This document shows positions 1 through 9,904 of a DNA stretch of 64,000 nt, in pieces. The stretch's first letter is position 1. Every line of letters starts with the position of its first letter. Both the position numbers and the translations under genes were made by a program. The notes beneath the pieces are model-generated. The model was not told the DNA's origin. It saw only the letters and a list, made by a program, of their open reading frames with translations, and ran no database searches. This DNA is from Elioraea sp. (lineage in GTDB: Bacteria; Pseudomonadota; Alphaproteobacteria; Acetobacterales; Acetobacteraceae), in assembly GCF_022842375.1 (NCBI RefSeq), contig NZ_JALHPR010000026.1, positions 1 to 64,000 on the forward strand. Direction: 5' to 3'.

Positions 1-605
1 GTCGCGCGCCGGCGCCTGCGCACGGCGGCAAGCCCGAACAGGCCGGCGCCGAGCAGCGCGAGCGAGGCGGGCTCGGGCACGGGGGTGCCGGGCGGCGGCG
101 GCGCGGCAAAGGTGAAGCTGACGCCGAAGGGCAGCCTTTCGTTCTCGTCCACGGGTTGCGTGAAGTTGAAGGATAAGCCGGACATGTCGATCCGGATCTG
201 CGTGGCAGTGATCGCGACATCAGACAGGTCGAACCCAGCCTTCGACGCACCGGCCAGCGCAACGCCAGTGATCCCGTGCGGCGCCGTTGCCTCGAACACG
301 AAACCGTTGAACGACGGGGGGTCGAACGTGACGCTGAATTCAGCGGTCGACACCGGGACGGGGGTCATGAGGAGCGAATCGGCCGACATGTCCACGTCGA
401 ACCGAATCACACCCGGGAGTGCGTCGAGGCCCGTTTCCGTCCCTGCGCCGACGGTGAACGTGCCAGGGTTGAATGGCACCTCGCCGGAGGGAAACACACG
501 CTTTGCGGAGAAACCCTGGCCGATGAGGCTGGCCTCGGCTTTTCCGGGAGTGAAGCAGGCCACGACAGCCGCCGTTATGGCGACCGCTAGCAATCGAGAT
601 CCCAT
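1..605 (-). CDS. PEP-CTERM sorting domain protein, copy 1 (C-terminus cut by window edge)
   Basis: This is an exported protein of unknown function. The N-terminus is a signal peptide (MGSRLLAVAITAAVVAC) ending near KAEA-S. The visible C-terminus is a PEP-CTERM anchor: the motif VPEPASLALL, a hydrophobic stretch and an arginine cluster. Proteins of this type are known to be processed by an exosortase at the inner membrane, but no exosortase lies in this window. The start is ATG at 605 behind a GGGGGA ribosome site. The gene runs off the left edge, so its stop is not seen. It is a close paralogue of the next PEP-CTERM gene, and the pair forms a tandem duplication that includes the upstream leader. 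Confidence 0.85.
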   Translation of the reverse strand, partial: MGSRLLAVAITAAVVACFTPGKAEASLIGQGFSAKRVFPSGEVPFNPGTFTVGAGTETGLDALPGVIRFDVDMSADSLLMTPVPVSTAEFSVTFDPPSFNGFVFEATAPHGITGVALAGASKAGFDLSDVAITATQIRIDMSGLSFNFTQPVDENERLPFGVSFTFAAPPPPGTPVPEPASLALLGAGLFGLAAVRRRRRA

Positions 606-685
606 GGTATTCCCCCAGATCAAAGAGCCCCAGCGAGGAATCGATCTCCGTCGTGAAGGAGGCGGTCAATCGGTCAATGGGCGCG
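1..685. repeat. Tandem duplication, copy 1
   Basis: This segment is strongly similar to 1094-1771. Similarity covers the whole PEP-CTERM gene and about 80 bases of its upstream leader, ending at a shared string AATCGGTCAATGGGCGCG. Small indels shift the offset from 1093 at the left to about 1084 near the start codons. The left boundary lies outside the window. Confidence 0.85.
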
Positions 686-1013
686 ATCACCTGGTTGGCG
701 AGCAGCCCCCCTGCGTCACGAGTGCCGCGGGGCGCAGCAGCATCAGCACCGCCGCCATCCCGAGAAGCTCCGGCCACACGGCGGCGAACAACGTTTCGGT
801 GGTGTGGCGGGCGAGCAGGGTGACGACGCGGCCCATGAACAGCGGGATCAGCGTGTCGAGCAGCGCGACCGTGAAGGCCGCCGCGAACAGCGCCGCGAAG
901 GGTCCGCGCGCCTGGCGCACGAAATGCCAGTAGAACGCGATCAGCCCAGCCCCGGAGGGCGGTGGCGCCTCCGGCGGGACGGTCAGGGGGATCGCGCGTC
1001 CTGCCCGTTCGCG
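683..1013 (-). pseudogene. ABC exporter transmembrane-domain remnant
   Basis: Reading right to left, the frame from about 1013 encodes what looks like the first part of an ABC exporter permease: residues such as FYWHFVRQARGPFAALF, then LLDTLIPLFMGRV and LMLLRPAALVTQG. Full exporters continue from LVTQG into a segment like LLANQVIAP. Here that continuation is present but in another frame, across a six-C run at 706-711, so one extra base has broken the frame. No proper start codon is visible at the left end of the protein, no ATP-binding domain follows, and homology stops at the boundary of the PEP-CTERM duplication. I read it as a two-ended truncated remnant caught between the two copies. Confidence 0.65.
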
Positions 1014-1039
1014 CCACTGCCGGTTGCGCGGGGCGGAGA

Positions 1040-1064
1040 CCCGCCTGATCGGCGATCAGGCGGG
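1040..1064 (-). terminator. Strong hairpin downstream of PEP-CTERM copy 2
   Basis: CCCGCCTGATC (1040-1050) pairs perfectly with GATCAGGCGGG (1054-1064) around a 3-base loop. It lies 20 bases beyond the stop of the second PEP-CTERM gene. There is no clear U-tract, so it may be a terminator or an mRNA-stabilising stem. Confidence 0.5.
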
Positions 1065-1090
1065 GGTGATCAGGCGTATCTGATCAGGCG
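1054..1090. repeat. Three GATCAGGCG units at 14-bp spacing
   Basis: GATCAGGCG occurs at 1054, 1068 and 1082, exactly 14 bases apart. The first unit is one arm of the hairpin at 1040-1064 and the last runs into the stop codon of the second PEP-CTERM gene. Confidence 0.7.
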
Positions 1091-1689
1091 AGCGTCGTGC
1101 GCCGGCGCCTGCGCACGGCGGCAAGCCCGAACAGGCCGGCGCCGAGCAGCGCGAGCGAGGCGGGCTCGGGCACGGGGGTGCCGGGCGGCGGCGGCGCGGC
1201 AAAGGTAAAGCTGACGCCGAAGGGCAGCCTTTCGTTCTCGTTGATCGGGGGATCGAAGTTGAGGAACAAGTCCGTCATCGTGATCCGGATCTGCGTGGCA
1301 GTGATCTCGATATCGGACAGATCGAACCCAGCCCTGGACGCACCGGCCAGCGCAAAGCCCGTGATGCCGTGCGGCGACGTTGCCTCGAACACGAACAGAC
1401 TTTGAAAGAACGTCCGAGTCATGGGGCTGGTCCGCAGCGGGACGGCGGTCATGAGCAGCGCGTCCGCGGACACGTCCACATCAATCCGTATGAAACCGGG
1501 CCAGGCCTCCATGGAGGTTTCCGTCCCTGCGCCGACGGTGAACGTGGGAGTGTCGAATTCCCGTTCAAAACTGGGAAACACATACTTTGCCGAGAATTGC
1601 TGACCGATGAGGCTGGCCTCGGCTTTTCCGGGAGCGAGGCACGCCACGACAGCCGCCGTCATGGCGACCGCCAGGAATCGAGATGTCAC
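1084..1689 (-). CDS. PEP-CTERM sorting domain protein, copy 2
   Basis: This 201-residue exported protein of unknown function is the complete paralogue of the gene at the left edge. It has a signal peptide ending near KAEA-S, a central beta-rich region without recognised catalytic motifs, and a C-terminal PEP-CTERM anchor (VPEPASLALL, a hydrophobic helix, then four or more arginines). The chosen start is GTG at 1689, because it aligns with the ATG of copy 1 and sits behind GGGGGA. A longer frame from 1755 exists, but its first 22 residues fall in the duplicated leader. The two copies have diverged in the middle of the protein while signal and anchor stay near-identical, which suggests either relaxed or diversifying change there. 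Confidence 0.85.
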   Translation of the reverse strand: MTSRFLAVAMTAAVVACLAPGKAEASLIGQQFSAKYVFPSFEREFDTPTFTVGAGTETSMEAWPGFIRIDVDVSADALLMTAVPLRTSPMTRTFFQSLFVFEATSPHGITGFALAGASRAGFDLSDIEITATQIRITMTDLFLNFDPPINENERLPFGVSFTFAAPPPPGTPVPEPASLALLGAGLFGLAAVRRRRRTTLA

Positions 1690-1771
1690 TGTATTTCCCC
1701 CGGATTGAAGCGCCCCAAGCGAGAATTTGATATCCGTCATGAAGGAGGCGGTCAATCGGTCAATGGGCGCG
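1094..1771. repeat. Tandem duplication, copy 2
   Basis: This is the partner of 1-685. The similarity ends at 1771; to the right, unrelated sequence leads into the alkyltransferase-like gene. Confidence 0.85.
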
Positions 1772-1841
1772 GGCGACCGGCGCGTTGCGCGGCGCGCTTC
1801 GCCCTCGATCCGCCTCGATCGGTCGGGCTACCCTGCCGCCC

Positions 1842-2315
1842 ATGCCGCGCTCCGACGCCTTCGCCCGCATCAAGGCCGACATCCTCGCGATCATCCGCGC
1901 GGTGCCTGAGTGCGCTGTGGTGACCTTCGCGGCGATCGGTTCGCATCTCGACATCGCCCCGCGCCACGCGGCCTACATCCTCGCCACGCACGCGGGCGGC
2001 GAGGACGAGGCGTTCCCCTGGCACCGCGCGGTCGCGGCCGATGGCGCGCTGCTCTCAGGCCCGCGCGGGTCGCGGCAGGCCGTGCTGCTGGCCGCCGAAG
2101 GACACGCGATCACGCGCGGAAAGCTCGACGGGCTGGATGCGGTGGTGGCCATCGCCGCGCTCGAACACGGCGTTGCGAAGCAGGTGCGCGAGCCTACGCC
2201 TTCGCCAGACGATCCAGCGCCACCAGGCGGTCGAGCAGGGCAGGCATCGCGTCCAGCCGCTGCATCACCGGCCCGTCGGAGGGTGCGCGGTCAGGGTCCT
2301 CGTGGCACTCGATGA
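1842..2315 (+). CDS. Alkyltransferase-like (ATL/MGMT-type) DNA-repair protein
   Basis: This 157-residue protein matches the DNA-binding domain of O6-alkylguanine alkyltransferases in its first 110 residues or so. At the active-site position it reads PWHR rather than PCHR. Tryptophan in place of the reactive cysteine is the hallmark of ATL proteins, which bind O6-alkylguanine without repairing it and hand the lesion to nucleotide excision repair. The start MPRSDAF at 1842 gives a normal N-terminus; an upstream ATG at 1785 adds an unlikely leader. The frame runs 122 bases into the 3' end of the convergent kdsA gene, so about 40 C-terminal residues are antisense to kdsA and probably not conserved. 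Confidence 0.8.
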   Translation: MPRSDAFARIKADILAIIRAVPECAVVTFAAIGSHLDIAPRHAAYILATHAGGEDEAFPWHRAVAADGALLSGPRGSRQAVLLAAEGHAITRGKLDGLDAVVAIAALEHGVAKQVREPTPSPDDPAPPGGRAGQASRPAAASPARRRVRGQGPRGTR

Positions 2316-3009
2316 ACACGGCGGCGATGCCCACCGCCACCGCCGCGCGGGCGAGCACGGGCGCCATCTCGCGCTGACCGCCTGACGCCCCGCCAAGGCC
2401 ACCGGGTGCCTGCACGGCGTGCGTGGCATCCATCACCACCGGGTAGCCCGTTCCCGCCATGATGGGGAGTGAGCGCATGTCGGCGACCAGCGTGTTGTAG
2501 CCGAAGCTCGCACCACGCTCGGTCAGCAGGATGCGGGTGTTGCCCGTGCTCGCCACCTTGGCCGCCACGTTGGCCATATCCCATGGCGCCAGGAACTGGC
2601 CCTTCTTGATGTTCACCGCAGCCCCGGTCTCGCCGGCCGCGATCAGCAGGTCGGTCTGCCGGCAGAGGAAGGCAGGGATCTGCAGAACGTCCACCGCCTC
2701 GGCGGCCGGCTTGCACTGGTCGATGTCGTGCACGTCGGTCAACACCGGCAGGCCGAGGCTTTCGCGGATGCCGGCCAGGATCGCCAGCCCCTTCTCCATG
2801 CCGATGCCGCGCGCGCCGGAAAGGCTCGTGCGGTTGGCCTTGTCGAACGACGCCTTGAAGATCAGCCCGATGCCCGCCTTGCCCGCCATCTCCTTCAGCG
2901 CGGATGCCATCATCACCGCATGGTCGCGGCTCTCGATCTGGCAGGGGCCGGTGATCAGGACGAGCGGGCGGTCATTGCCGATGGCGAGATCGCCGACGGC
3001 AACGCTCAC
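2194..3009 (-). CDS. kdsA: 3-deoxy-8-phosphooctulonate synthase
   Basis: KdsA condenses phosphoenolpyruvate with arabinose 5-phosphate to Kdo 8-phosphate, a precursor of lipopolysaccharide inner core. The protein is 271 residues, the usual size. Motifs visible include ITGPCQIES, KASFDKANRTS, DVHD, FLCRQTDL, NIKKGQFLAPW, and the C-terminal FIECHEDP. The start is GTG at 3009, overlapping the trmO stop as GTGA, so the two are probably translationally coupled. It is the last gene of the pyrG-trmO-kdsA run and converges on the ATL gene. No eno gene follows, although pyrG-kdsA-eno order is common in this class. Confidence 0.95.
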   Translation of the reverse strand: MSVAVGDLAIGNDRPLVLITGPCQIESRDHAVMMASALKEMAGKAGIGLIFKASFDKANRTSLSGARGIGMEKGLAILAGIRESLGLPVLTDVHDIDQCKPAAEAVDVLQIPAFLCRQTDLLIAAGETGAAVNIKKGQFLAPWDMANVAAKVASTGNTRILLTERGASFGYNTLVADMRSLPIMAGTGYPVVMDATHAVQAPGGLGGASGGQREMAPVLARAAVAVGIAAVFIECHEDPDRAPSDGPVMQRLDAMPALLDRLVALDRLAKA

Positions 3010-3469
3010 GACCAGTAATCCTGCATGATCGCATCCGCCCAGGCCGGCTGGCGGCGCATGCCGCGGGGCGAGAACCCGTCCATCCACGGCTTGATGTCGA
3101 GAACGGGCGTGCCGTCGATCGCGTCCAGCCCGGCGACGTGCAGCACCGTCCCTTCGACGCGCAGCACGCGGCAGACGGTCGAGGCGAGGCGGTTCGGCCT
3201 GTCCTTGCCCCGCTGCGCGAAGATGCCGACGCGCGGCCAGTCGGGGTTGCCGCGCGGGTGGCGCGCGCCCGTTTCCACCTTCGCCGCGTCCACGAGATGG
3301 CAAAGAAAGATCACCTCGACATGCGAGAAGCTGTCGACACCCGCCAGCGCATCCGGCCCGAACCGCGCGGCGTCGAGGGCGATGGAGACGAGCTCCGCAT
3401 CCCAGCCATCGTCCGTCGCCTCCTTGCGGGTCGAGCGGACGTACCCGATCGGGGTGAGAACGACCTCCA

Positions 3470-3470
<1 letters not shown>
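3006..3470 (-). CDS. trmO: tRNA m6t6A37 methyltransferase TrmO-like (TsaA/UPF0066)
   Basis: The 154-residue product matches the TrmO beta-barrel family, which methylates N6-threonylcarbamoyladenosine at position 37 of some tRNAs using S-adenosylmethionine. Visible features are the N-terminal PIGYVRS, the segment GVDSFSHVEVIFLCHLV, RHPRGNPDWPRVGIFAQRG with the following KDRPNRL, and GTPVLDIKPW near the C-terminus. Its ATG overlaps the pyrG stop as TGATG and its stop overlaps the kdsA GTG, so it lies in the middle of a tightly coupled trio. The family assignment is firm. That this copy modifies tRNA rather than another substrate is inferred from the family. Confidence 0.85.
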
Positions 3471-5158
<1,688 letters not shown>

Positions 5159-5186
5159 TCACGGCACAACACGGCTACGCCTTGAT

Positions 5187-5519
5187 CTAGTTGGTCGGAA
5201 CGGCCGGCGCGGCGGGTGCCGCGGGGGTGGCCGGAACGGCAGGGGCCGTCGCGGCAGGCGGCGAATCGAGCAGCGAGCGCGGCTGCCGGGTGCCCTGGTT
5301 CAGCAGGGCGAGGGCCAGCGACAGGGCGAAGAAGATCGTCCCGAGGATGGCGGTCGCGCGCGTCAGCAGGTTGGCGGTGCCGCGGCCGGACATGAAGCTG
5401 CCCATGCCGCCGCTGGACGAGCCAATGCCCAACCCCCCGCCCTCGCTGCGCTGGAGCAGCACGACGATGATCAGTGCGATCGTCACGAGCAGGTGGATCA
5501 CCAGGAGAACGGTGGTCAT
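5187..5519 (-). CDS. secG: Preprotein translocase subunit SecG
   Basis: SecG is the small integral subunit of the SecYEG channel. This 110-residue protein has the expected N-terminal membrane helix, the cytoplasmic loop LLQRSEGGGLGIGSS followed by GMGSFMSGRGTANLLTRAT, and a second helix. After that comes an Ala/Pro-rich tail of about 30 residues, a common low-complexity extension in alphaproteobacterial SecG. It lies between tpiA and pyrG, an order common in alphaproteobacteria. Confidence 0.92.
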   Translation of the reverse strand: MTTVLLVIHLLVTIALIIVVLLQRSEGGGLGIGSSSGGMGSFMSGRGTANLLTRATAILGTIFFALSLALALLNQGTRQPRSLLDSPPAATAPAVPATPAAPAAPAVPTN

Positions 5520-5607
5520 GGGCCTCGGCCATCAGTGTCGTGGAAAGGGGGGGTCATACAGGCATCGCGGGCCGGGCGCCACCCCCGAGCGGAGGAGAAG
5601 GGGTTCG

Positions 5608-6360
5608 TCACGCGGCCGGGACCGGGGCGGCGGCGGCGATGGCGAGGAAATCCGACGCCACCAGGCTCGCCCCGCCCACCAGCGCGCCGCCGACCTCGGG
5701 AATGGCCAGGATCGACGCGGCAATGGCCGGCTTCACGCTGCCGCCGTAGAGGATGGGCACCGCCCCCATCTGCCGGTTGCCGAGCAGCCACCGGATGTAA
5801 TGGTGCATCTCGGCGATCTCCTCCACCGAGGCTGTCTTTCCCGTGCCGATGGCCCAGACCGGCTCGTAGGCGACGATCCCCCCCGCCTCCTCGAATTCGT
5901 GCGGGATGGAGTTGAACACCTGGTCCTGCACGATCTCGCGGGCCCTGCCCTTCTCGCGCTGGGCCAGCGTCTCGCCGATGCAGAGGATGGGCCTGAGCCC
6001 CCAGTTCATCGCCATCCGCGCCTTGGCCTCCACGATCGCGTTGGTCTCGCCATGGTCGGTGCGGCGCTCGGAATGGCCGACGATGACGTGGGTCGCACCG
6101 GCGTCCTTCAGCATCTCGGCCGAGATGTCGCCGGTATGCGCGCCCTCGACCTTGGCATGGCAGTCCTGGCCGCCCACCATCACCGGCCCGCCCTCCATGG
6201 CCTTGGCGATGCGGGTGAGAACCGTCGCCGGCGGGCAGATGATGATCTCGGCGCGATCCCTGAGCGACCAGGCGCCGTCGCGCACGTCGCAGGCCAGCTG
6301 CTCGGCGGCGGCGCCCACCCCGTTCATCTTCCAGTTGCCGGCGATCACTGCCTTGCCCAT
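5608..6360 (-). CDS. tpiA: Triosephosphate isomerase
   Basis: TpiA interconverts dihydroxyacetone phosphate and glyceraldehyde 3-phosphate in glycolysis and gluconeogenesis. The 250-residue TIM barrel shows the substrate lysine in AGNWKMN, the electrophilic histidine in VIVGHSERR and the catalytic glutamate in AYEPVWAIGTG. A much longer frame extends upstream, but ATG at 6360 is the right start because it is preceded by GGAGGG and begins with the family's MGKAVIAGNWKMN. The divergent PpiD-like gene begins 145 bases away, so both promoters should lie in 6361-6504. Confidence 0.96.
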   Translation of the reverse strand: MGKAVIAGNWKMNGVGAAAEQLACDVRDGAWSLRDRAEIIICPPATVLTRIAKAMEGGPVMVGGQDCHAKVEGAHTGDISAEMLKDAGATHVIVGHSERRTDHGETNAIVEAKARMAMNWGLRPILCIGETLAQREKGRAREIVQDQVFNSIPHEFEEAGGIVAYEPVWAIGTGKTASVEEIAEMHHYIRWLLGNRQMGAVPILYGGSVKPAIAASILAIPEVGGALVGGASLVASDFLAIAAAAPVPAA

Positions 6361-6504
6361 GCGGCCCTCCCTGGCGTGCGTGACGGTTCCTAGCGCTCCT
6401 CGTGCGGCTTGGGAACCGGCGTGAGAACCGCGCGCGTTGCCCCTCGCCCGCCCCTCCCCTATGGTCCGCCGCCTCGGCAAGGGTTTCGACAAGGACATCC
6501 CTCG

Positions 6505-8397
6505 ATGCTTGGCGCACTGCGCGGATGGCTGAACTCCTGGGTCGCCAAGGGGCTGTTCGTCCTGCTGATCCTGTCCTTCGCCGTCTGGGGCGTTGGCGAC
6601 TTCGTCGGCGGCGGCGGCGCGCCCTCGTCGGTCGCGACCGTCGGCGGCCGCAGCATCTCGGTCGAGGAGGCGACGGAAGCCTACCGGCGCGACCTCACCC
6701 AACTGCAGCGCAGCTTCGGCGGCAATTTCGAGCCCGTCGCCCCGCTCCGCCGGCGTATCGCCGAGGATGCGGTGAACCGGCTGATCACGCTGACCGCCAT
6801 CGCCGAGGAAGCCGCTGCGCGCGGCGTCGCCGTCACCGATGAGGCGCTCAGGCAGTTCATCTTCACCGCCGAGCCGTTCCGCGGCCTCGACGGCAGCTTC
6901 AATCGCGTTGCGTTCGACAGCTTCCTGCGCAATGCCGGCCTCTCCGAGGCGCGCTTCCTGCTCCTCCTGCGCGGCGACATCGCGCGCCAGCAGGTATTGA
7001 TGGCCGTGCGCGCCGGCGCCGCGGGGCCGTCGGCAATGGCCGTTCCCATCCTCGCCTTCCAGGGCGAGCAGCGCGACGCGCGGGTGGTGGAGATGCGCTT
7101 CATCGCCGCCGCCGCCCCGCCGGAGCCCTCCGAGGAGCAGCTTCGTCGCTTCCACGCCAACGAGGCAGCCCGCTTCACCGCCCCGGAATACCGCCGCTTC
7201 CAGCTGCTGACGCTGACGGTCGAGCAGGTCGCGCGCGAGATCACCCCGACCGAGGACCAGCTCCGTGCCGCCTATGACGCACGCCGGGCGGAATACGTGC
7301 TGCCCGAGCGGCGCACGATCGAGCAGGCGCTGGTCAATGACGAGATCCTCGCGCGCAGCCTTGCCCAGGCCTGGCGCGGCGGGCTCGACTTCGCCGCCAT
7401 CGAGGCGCAGGCCGGCAGCGCGGGCGGGTCAGCCGCTGCGCTGGGCACCGTCTCGCGCGAGGACCTGCCGGATGCGGCGATCGCCGCCGCCGCCTTCGAC
7501 GCCGCCGAAGGGGCCGTGACCGATCCAGTGCGAAGCGATTTCGGCTGGCACGTGCTGCGCGTCACCGCGATCGCGGCGGGCCAGACGCGCGCGTTCGCCA
7601 GCGTGCGCGAGGAACTCGCCGGGGAGGTCGCGCGCGAGCTCGCGGCCGAGCGCATCTACACCGTCGCCAACCGCGTCGAGGACAGCATCGCCGAGGGCAT
7701 CCCGCTCGCCGAGGTGGCGCGCCGCCACGCGCTTGGCTTCACCGAGATCGCCGCGATGGACGGTGACGGCCGTGGCCCCGATGGCGCGCCGCTCGACCTC
7801 GGCGCGATGGCGCGGCCGATCGTCGATTCGGTATTCGGCACCCAGGTCGGCACGACGAGTCGGCTGGTCGAGGCGGAGGGGTCGAATTTCTTCGCCACCC
7901 GCGTGGAGGACATCACCCAGCCGGCACTGCGCCCGTTCGAGAGCATCGCGGCCGAGGTGAAGACGGCCTGGGAGAACGCCGAGCGTCGCCGCGCGATGGA
8001 AGGCCAGGCAGCGCAGCTTCTCGCCGCCGTGCAGGGCGGCACGCCGTTCGAGGCGGCAGCCACCGCGCAGGGCTGGACGCCGCGGCGCATCGGGCCGTTC
8101 CTGCGCAATTCACGCGGCGCGGGCACGCCGCCGCCCCAGCTTCTGCAGGCCATCTTCGGCATGGCCGAGGGAGAGGCCACGATGATCGAGGCAAACCAGT
8201 CCTTCATCGTCGTCGCGGTCGGCAGCATCACCAAGCCCGACGTGACGGCAGCCGACAGGCTCGCCCCCGTGCGCGCTGCCATCGCCGCCGGCATGGCGGA
8301 TGACCTCGAGGCGCAGTTCGCCCAGGCGATCCAGGCGGCATCCCGGCCGACCATCAATGCCCGCGCGCTCGACCTCATGATCGGCACCGATCCGTGA
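6505..8397 (+). CDS. PpiD/SurA-type periplasmic peptidyl-prolyl isomerase
   Basis: This 630-residue protein resembles PpiD, an inner-membrane-anchored foldase facing the periplasm. It opens with a short cytoplasmic segment and one membrane helix (about residues 12-32, including AKGLFVLLILSFAVWGVGDF), then a SurA-like chaperone region beginning SVATVGGRSISVEEA. A parvulin domain follows at about residues 270-375, with the characteristic SDFGWHVLRV. The C-terminal third is a helical chaperone region. The start ATG at 6505 gives the normal N-terminus; a longer frame upstream lacks family features. The stop overlaps the trpE start as GTGA, an arrangement often seen in alphaproteobacteria. Confidence 0.88.
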   Translation: MLGALRGWLNSWVAKGLFVLLILSFAVWGVGDFVGGGGAPSSVATVGGRSISVEEATEAYRRDLTQLQRSFGGNFEPVAPLRRRIAEDAVNRLITLTAIAEEAAARGVAVTDEALRQFIFTAEPFRGLDGSFNRVAFDSFLRNAGLSEARFLLLLRGDIARQQVLMAVRAGAAGPSAMAVPILAFQGEQRDARVVEMRFIAAAAPPEPSEEQLRRFHANEAARFTAPEYRRFQLLTLTVEQVAREITPTEDQLRAAYDARRAEYVLPERRTIEQALVNDEILARSLAQAWRGGLDFAAIEAQAGSAGGSAAALGTVSREDLPDAAIAAAAFDAAEGAVTDPVRSDFGWHVLRVTAIAAGQTRAFASVREELAGEVARELAAERIYTVANRVEDSIAEGIPLAEVARRHALGFTEIAAMDGDGRGPDGAPLDLGAMARPIVDSVFGTQVGTTSRLVEAEGSNFFATRVEDITQPALRPFESIAAEVKTAWENAERRRAMEGQAAQLLAAVQGGTPFEAAATAQGWTPRRIGPFLRNSRGAGTPPPQLLQAIFGMAEGEATMIEANQSFIVVAVGSITKPDVTAADRLAPVRAAIAAGMADDLEAQFAQAIQAASRPTINARALDLMIGTDP

Positions 8398-9902
8398 CCG
8401 AGCGTCACGACCCGGCCGCCGTCCGCGTGGCCTATGCCGAGGGGCGGCCGCAGCTTCTCTGGACCACGACGGTCAGCGACCTCGAGACGCCCGTCTCGGC
8501 CTTCATCAAGCTCGCGGGCGGCCGCCCCAACGCGGTGCTGCTGGAGAGCGTCGAGGGCGGGGCCAAGCGCGGCCGCTACTCCATCATCGCGCTCGACCCT
8601 GACCTGATCTGGCGCTGCCGCGGCGATGTGGCCGAGATCAACCGCTTCGCGCTGACCGACCCGAATGGCTGGCGGCCAGAGCCTGTCGGCGCCCTCGAAA
8701 GCCTGCGCGCGCTCAGCCACTCCGCCCGCGTCGAGGTGCCGCCGCACCTGCCGCCGATGGCAGCCGGCATCGTCGGCTACCTCGCCTACGATTTCGTCCG
8801 CCGCATCGAGCGCATCCCCGAGACGAACCCCGATCCCTTGGGCGTTCCCGACGGCATCATGATGCGGCCGACCATCGTCGCGGTATTCGATACGGTGGCC
8901 GATACCCTCACCTTCGCCACCACCATCCGCCCCGAGCCGGGCATCGATGCCGAGACCGCCATCGCCGCCGCCGAAGCCCGCCTCACGGCGGCGTCGGCCG
9001 CCCTCGCCCGCCCCCTGCCACCGCCGCCCTCGGTGCCTGGGCCGAGCCCCGACCTCGGTACGGTCGAGAGCAACATGTCGGAGGAGGGCTACATCGCGGC
9101 GGTCGAGCGGGCGAAGGAGTACATCCGGGCGGGAGACGTGTTCCAGGTCGTGCCGTCGCAGCGGTTCCGCGTTCCCTTCGCGCTGCCCCCCTTCGCGCTC
9201 TACCGCTCGCTGCGGCGGCTGAACCCCTCGCCGTTCCTGTTCTTCCTCGATTTCGGCGGCTTCGCCATCGTCGGCTCATCCCCCGAGATCATGGTGCGGC
9301 TGCGCGACGGCATCGTCACGATCCGCCCGCTCGCCGGCACCCGCAGGCGGGGTGCCACGCGCGAGGAGGACGAGCAGCTCGAGCAGGACCTGCTGGCCGA
9401 TCCGAAGGAGAGGGCCGAGCACCTGATGCTGCTCGACCTCGGGCGGAACGATGTCGGCCGCGTTGCCGCGATCGGCAGCGTGAAGGTGACGGAGCAGTTC
9501 GTCGTCGAGCGCTACAGCCACGTCATGCACATCTCCTCGACGGTCGAGGGCAAGCTGCGCGACGGGCTCGATGCGATCGATGCGCTCACCGCAGGCTTCC
9601 CCGCCGGCACGCTCTCGGGTGCGCCCAAGGTGCGCGCAATGGAGATCATCGAGGAACTGGAGCCCGAGCGTCGCGGCATCTATGCCGGCTGCATCGGCTA
9701 TTTCGATGCGAAGGGGAACATGGACACCTGCATCGGGCTTCGCACCGCCGTGGTGAAGGACGGCACGCTCTACGTCCAGGCCGGAGCGGGCGTGGTGGCC
9801 GACAGCGATCCCAAGGCCGAATACGAGGAGACGCGGCAGAAGGCCCGCGCGCTCATCCGCGCGGCGGAAGAAGCCGTGCGATTCCAGCGCGGCGGCCGCT
9901 GA
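8394..9902 (+). CDS. trpE: Anthranilate synthase component I
   Basis: TrpE converts chorismate to anthranilate, the first committed step of tryptophan synthesis, with ammonia supplied by a glutaminase partner not present in this window. The 502-residue protein has the N-terminal feedback region with LLESVEGG (the serine region linked to tryptophan inhibition in the family) and the chorismate-binding core with AGDVFQVVPSQRF, IRPLAGTRRRG, LSGAPKVRAMEII and YAGCIGYF. The GTG start overlaps the preceding stop, suggesting coupling to the PpiD-like gene. Its 3' end almost touches the convergent gene at 9905, and no hairpin is evident between them. Confidence 0.96.
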   Translation: MTERHDPAAVRVAYAEGRPQLLWTTTVSDLETPVSAFIKLAGGRPNAVLLESVEGGAKRGRYSIIALDPDLIWRCRGDVAEINRFALTDPNGWRPEPVGALESLRALSHSARVEVPPHLPPMAAGIVGYLAYDFVRRIERIPETNPDPLGVPDGIMMRPTIVAVFDTVADTLTFATTIRPEPGIDAETAIAAAEARLTAASAALARPLPPPPSVPGPSPDLGTVESNMSEEGYIAAVERAKEYIRAGDVFQVVPSQRFRVPFALPPFALYRSLRRLNPSPFLFFLDFGGFAIVGSSPEIMVRLRDGIVTIRPLAGTRRRGATREEDEQLEQDLLADPKERAEHLMLLDLGRNDVGRVAAIGSVKVTEQFVVERYSHVMHISSTVEGKLRDGLDAIDALTAGFPAGTLSGAPKVRAMEIIEELEPERRGIYAGCIGYFDAKGNMDTCIGLRTAVVKDGTLYVQAGAGVVADSDPKAEYEETRQKARALIRAAEEAVRFQRGGR

Positions 9903-9904
9903 CG

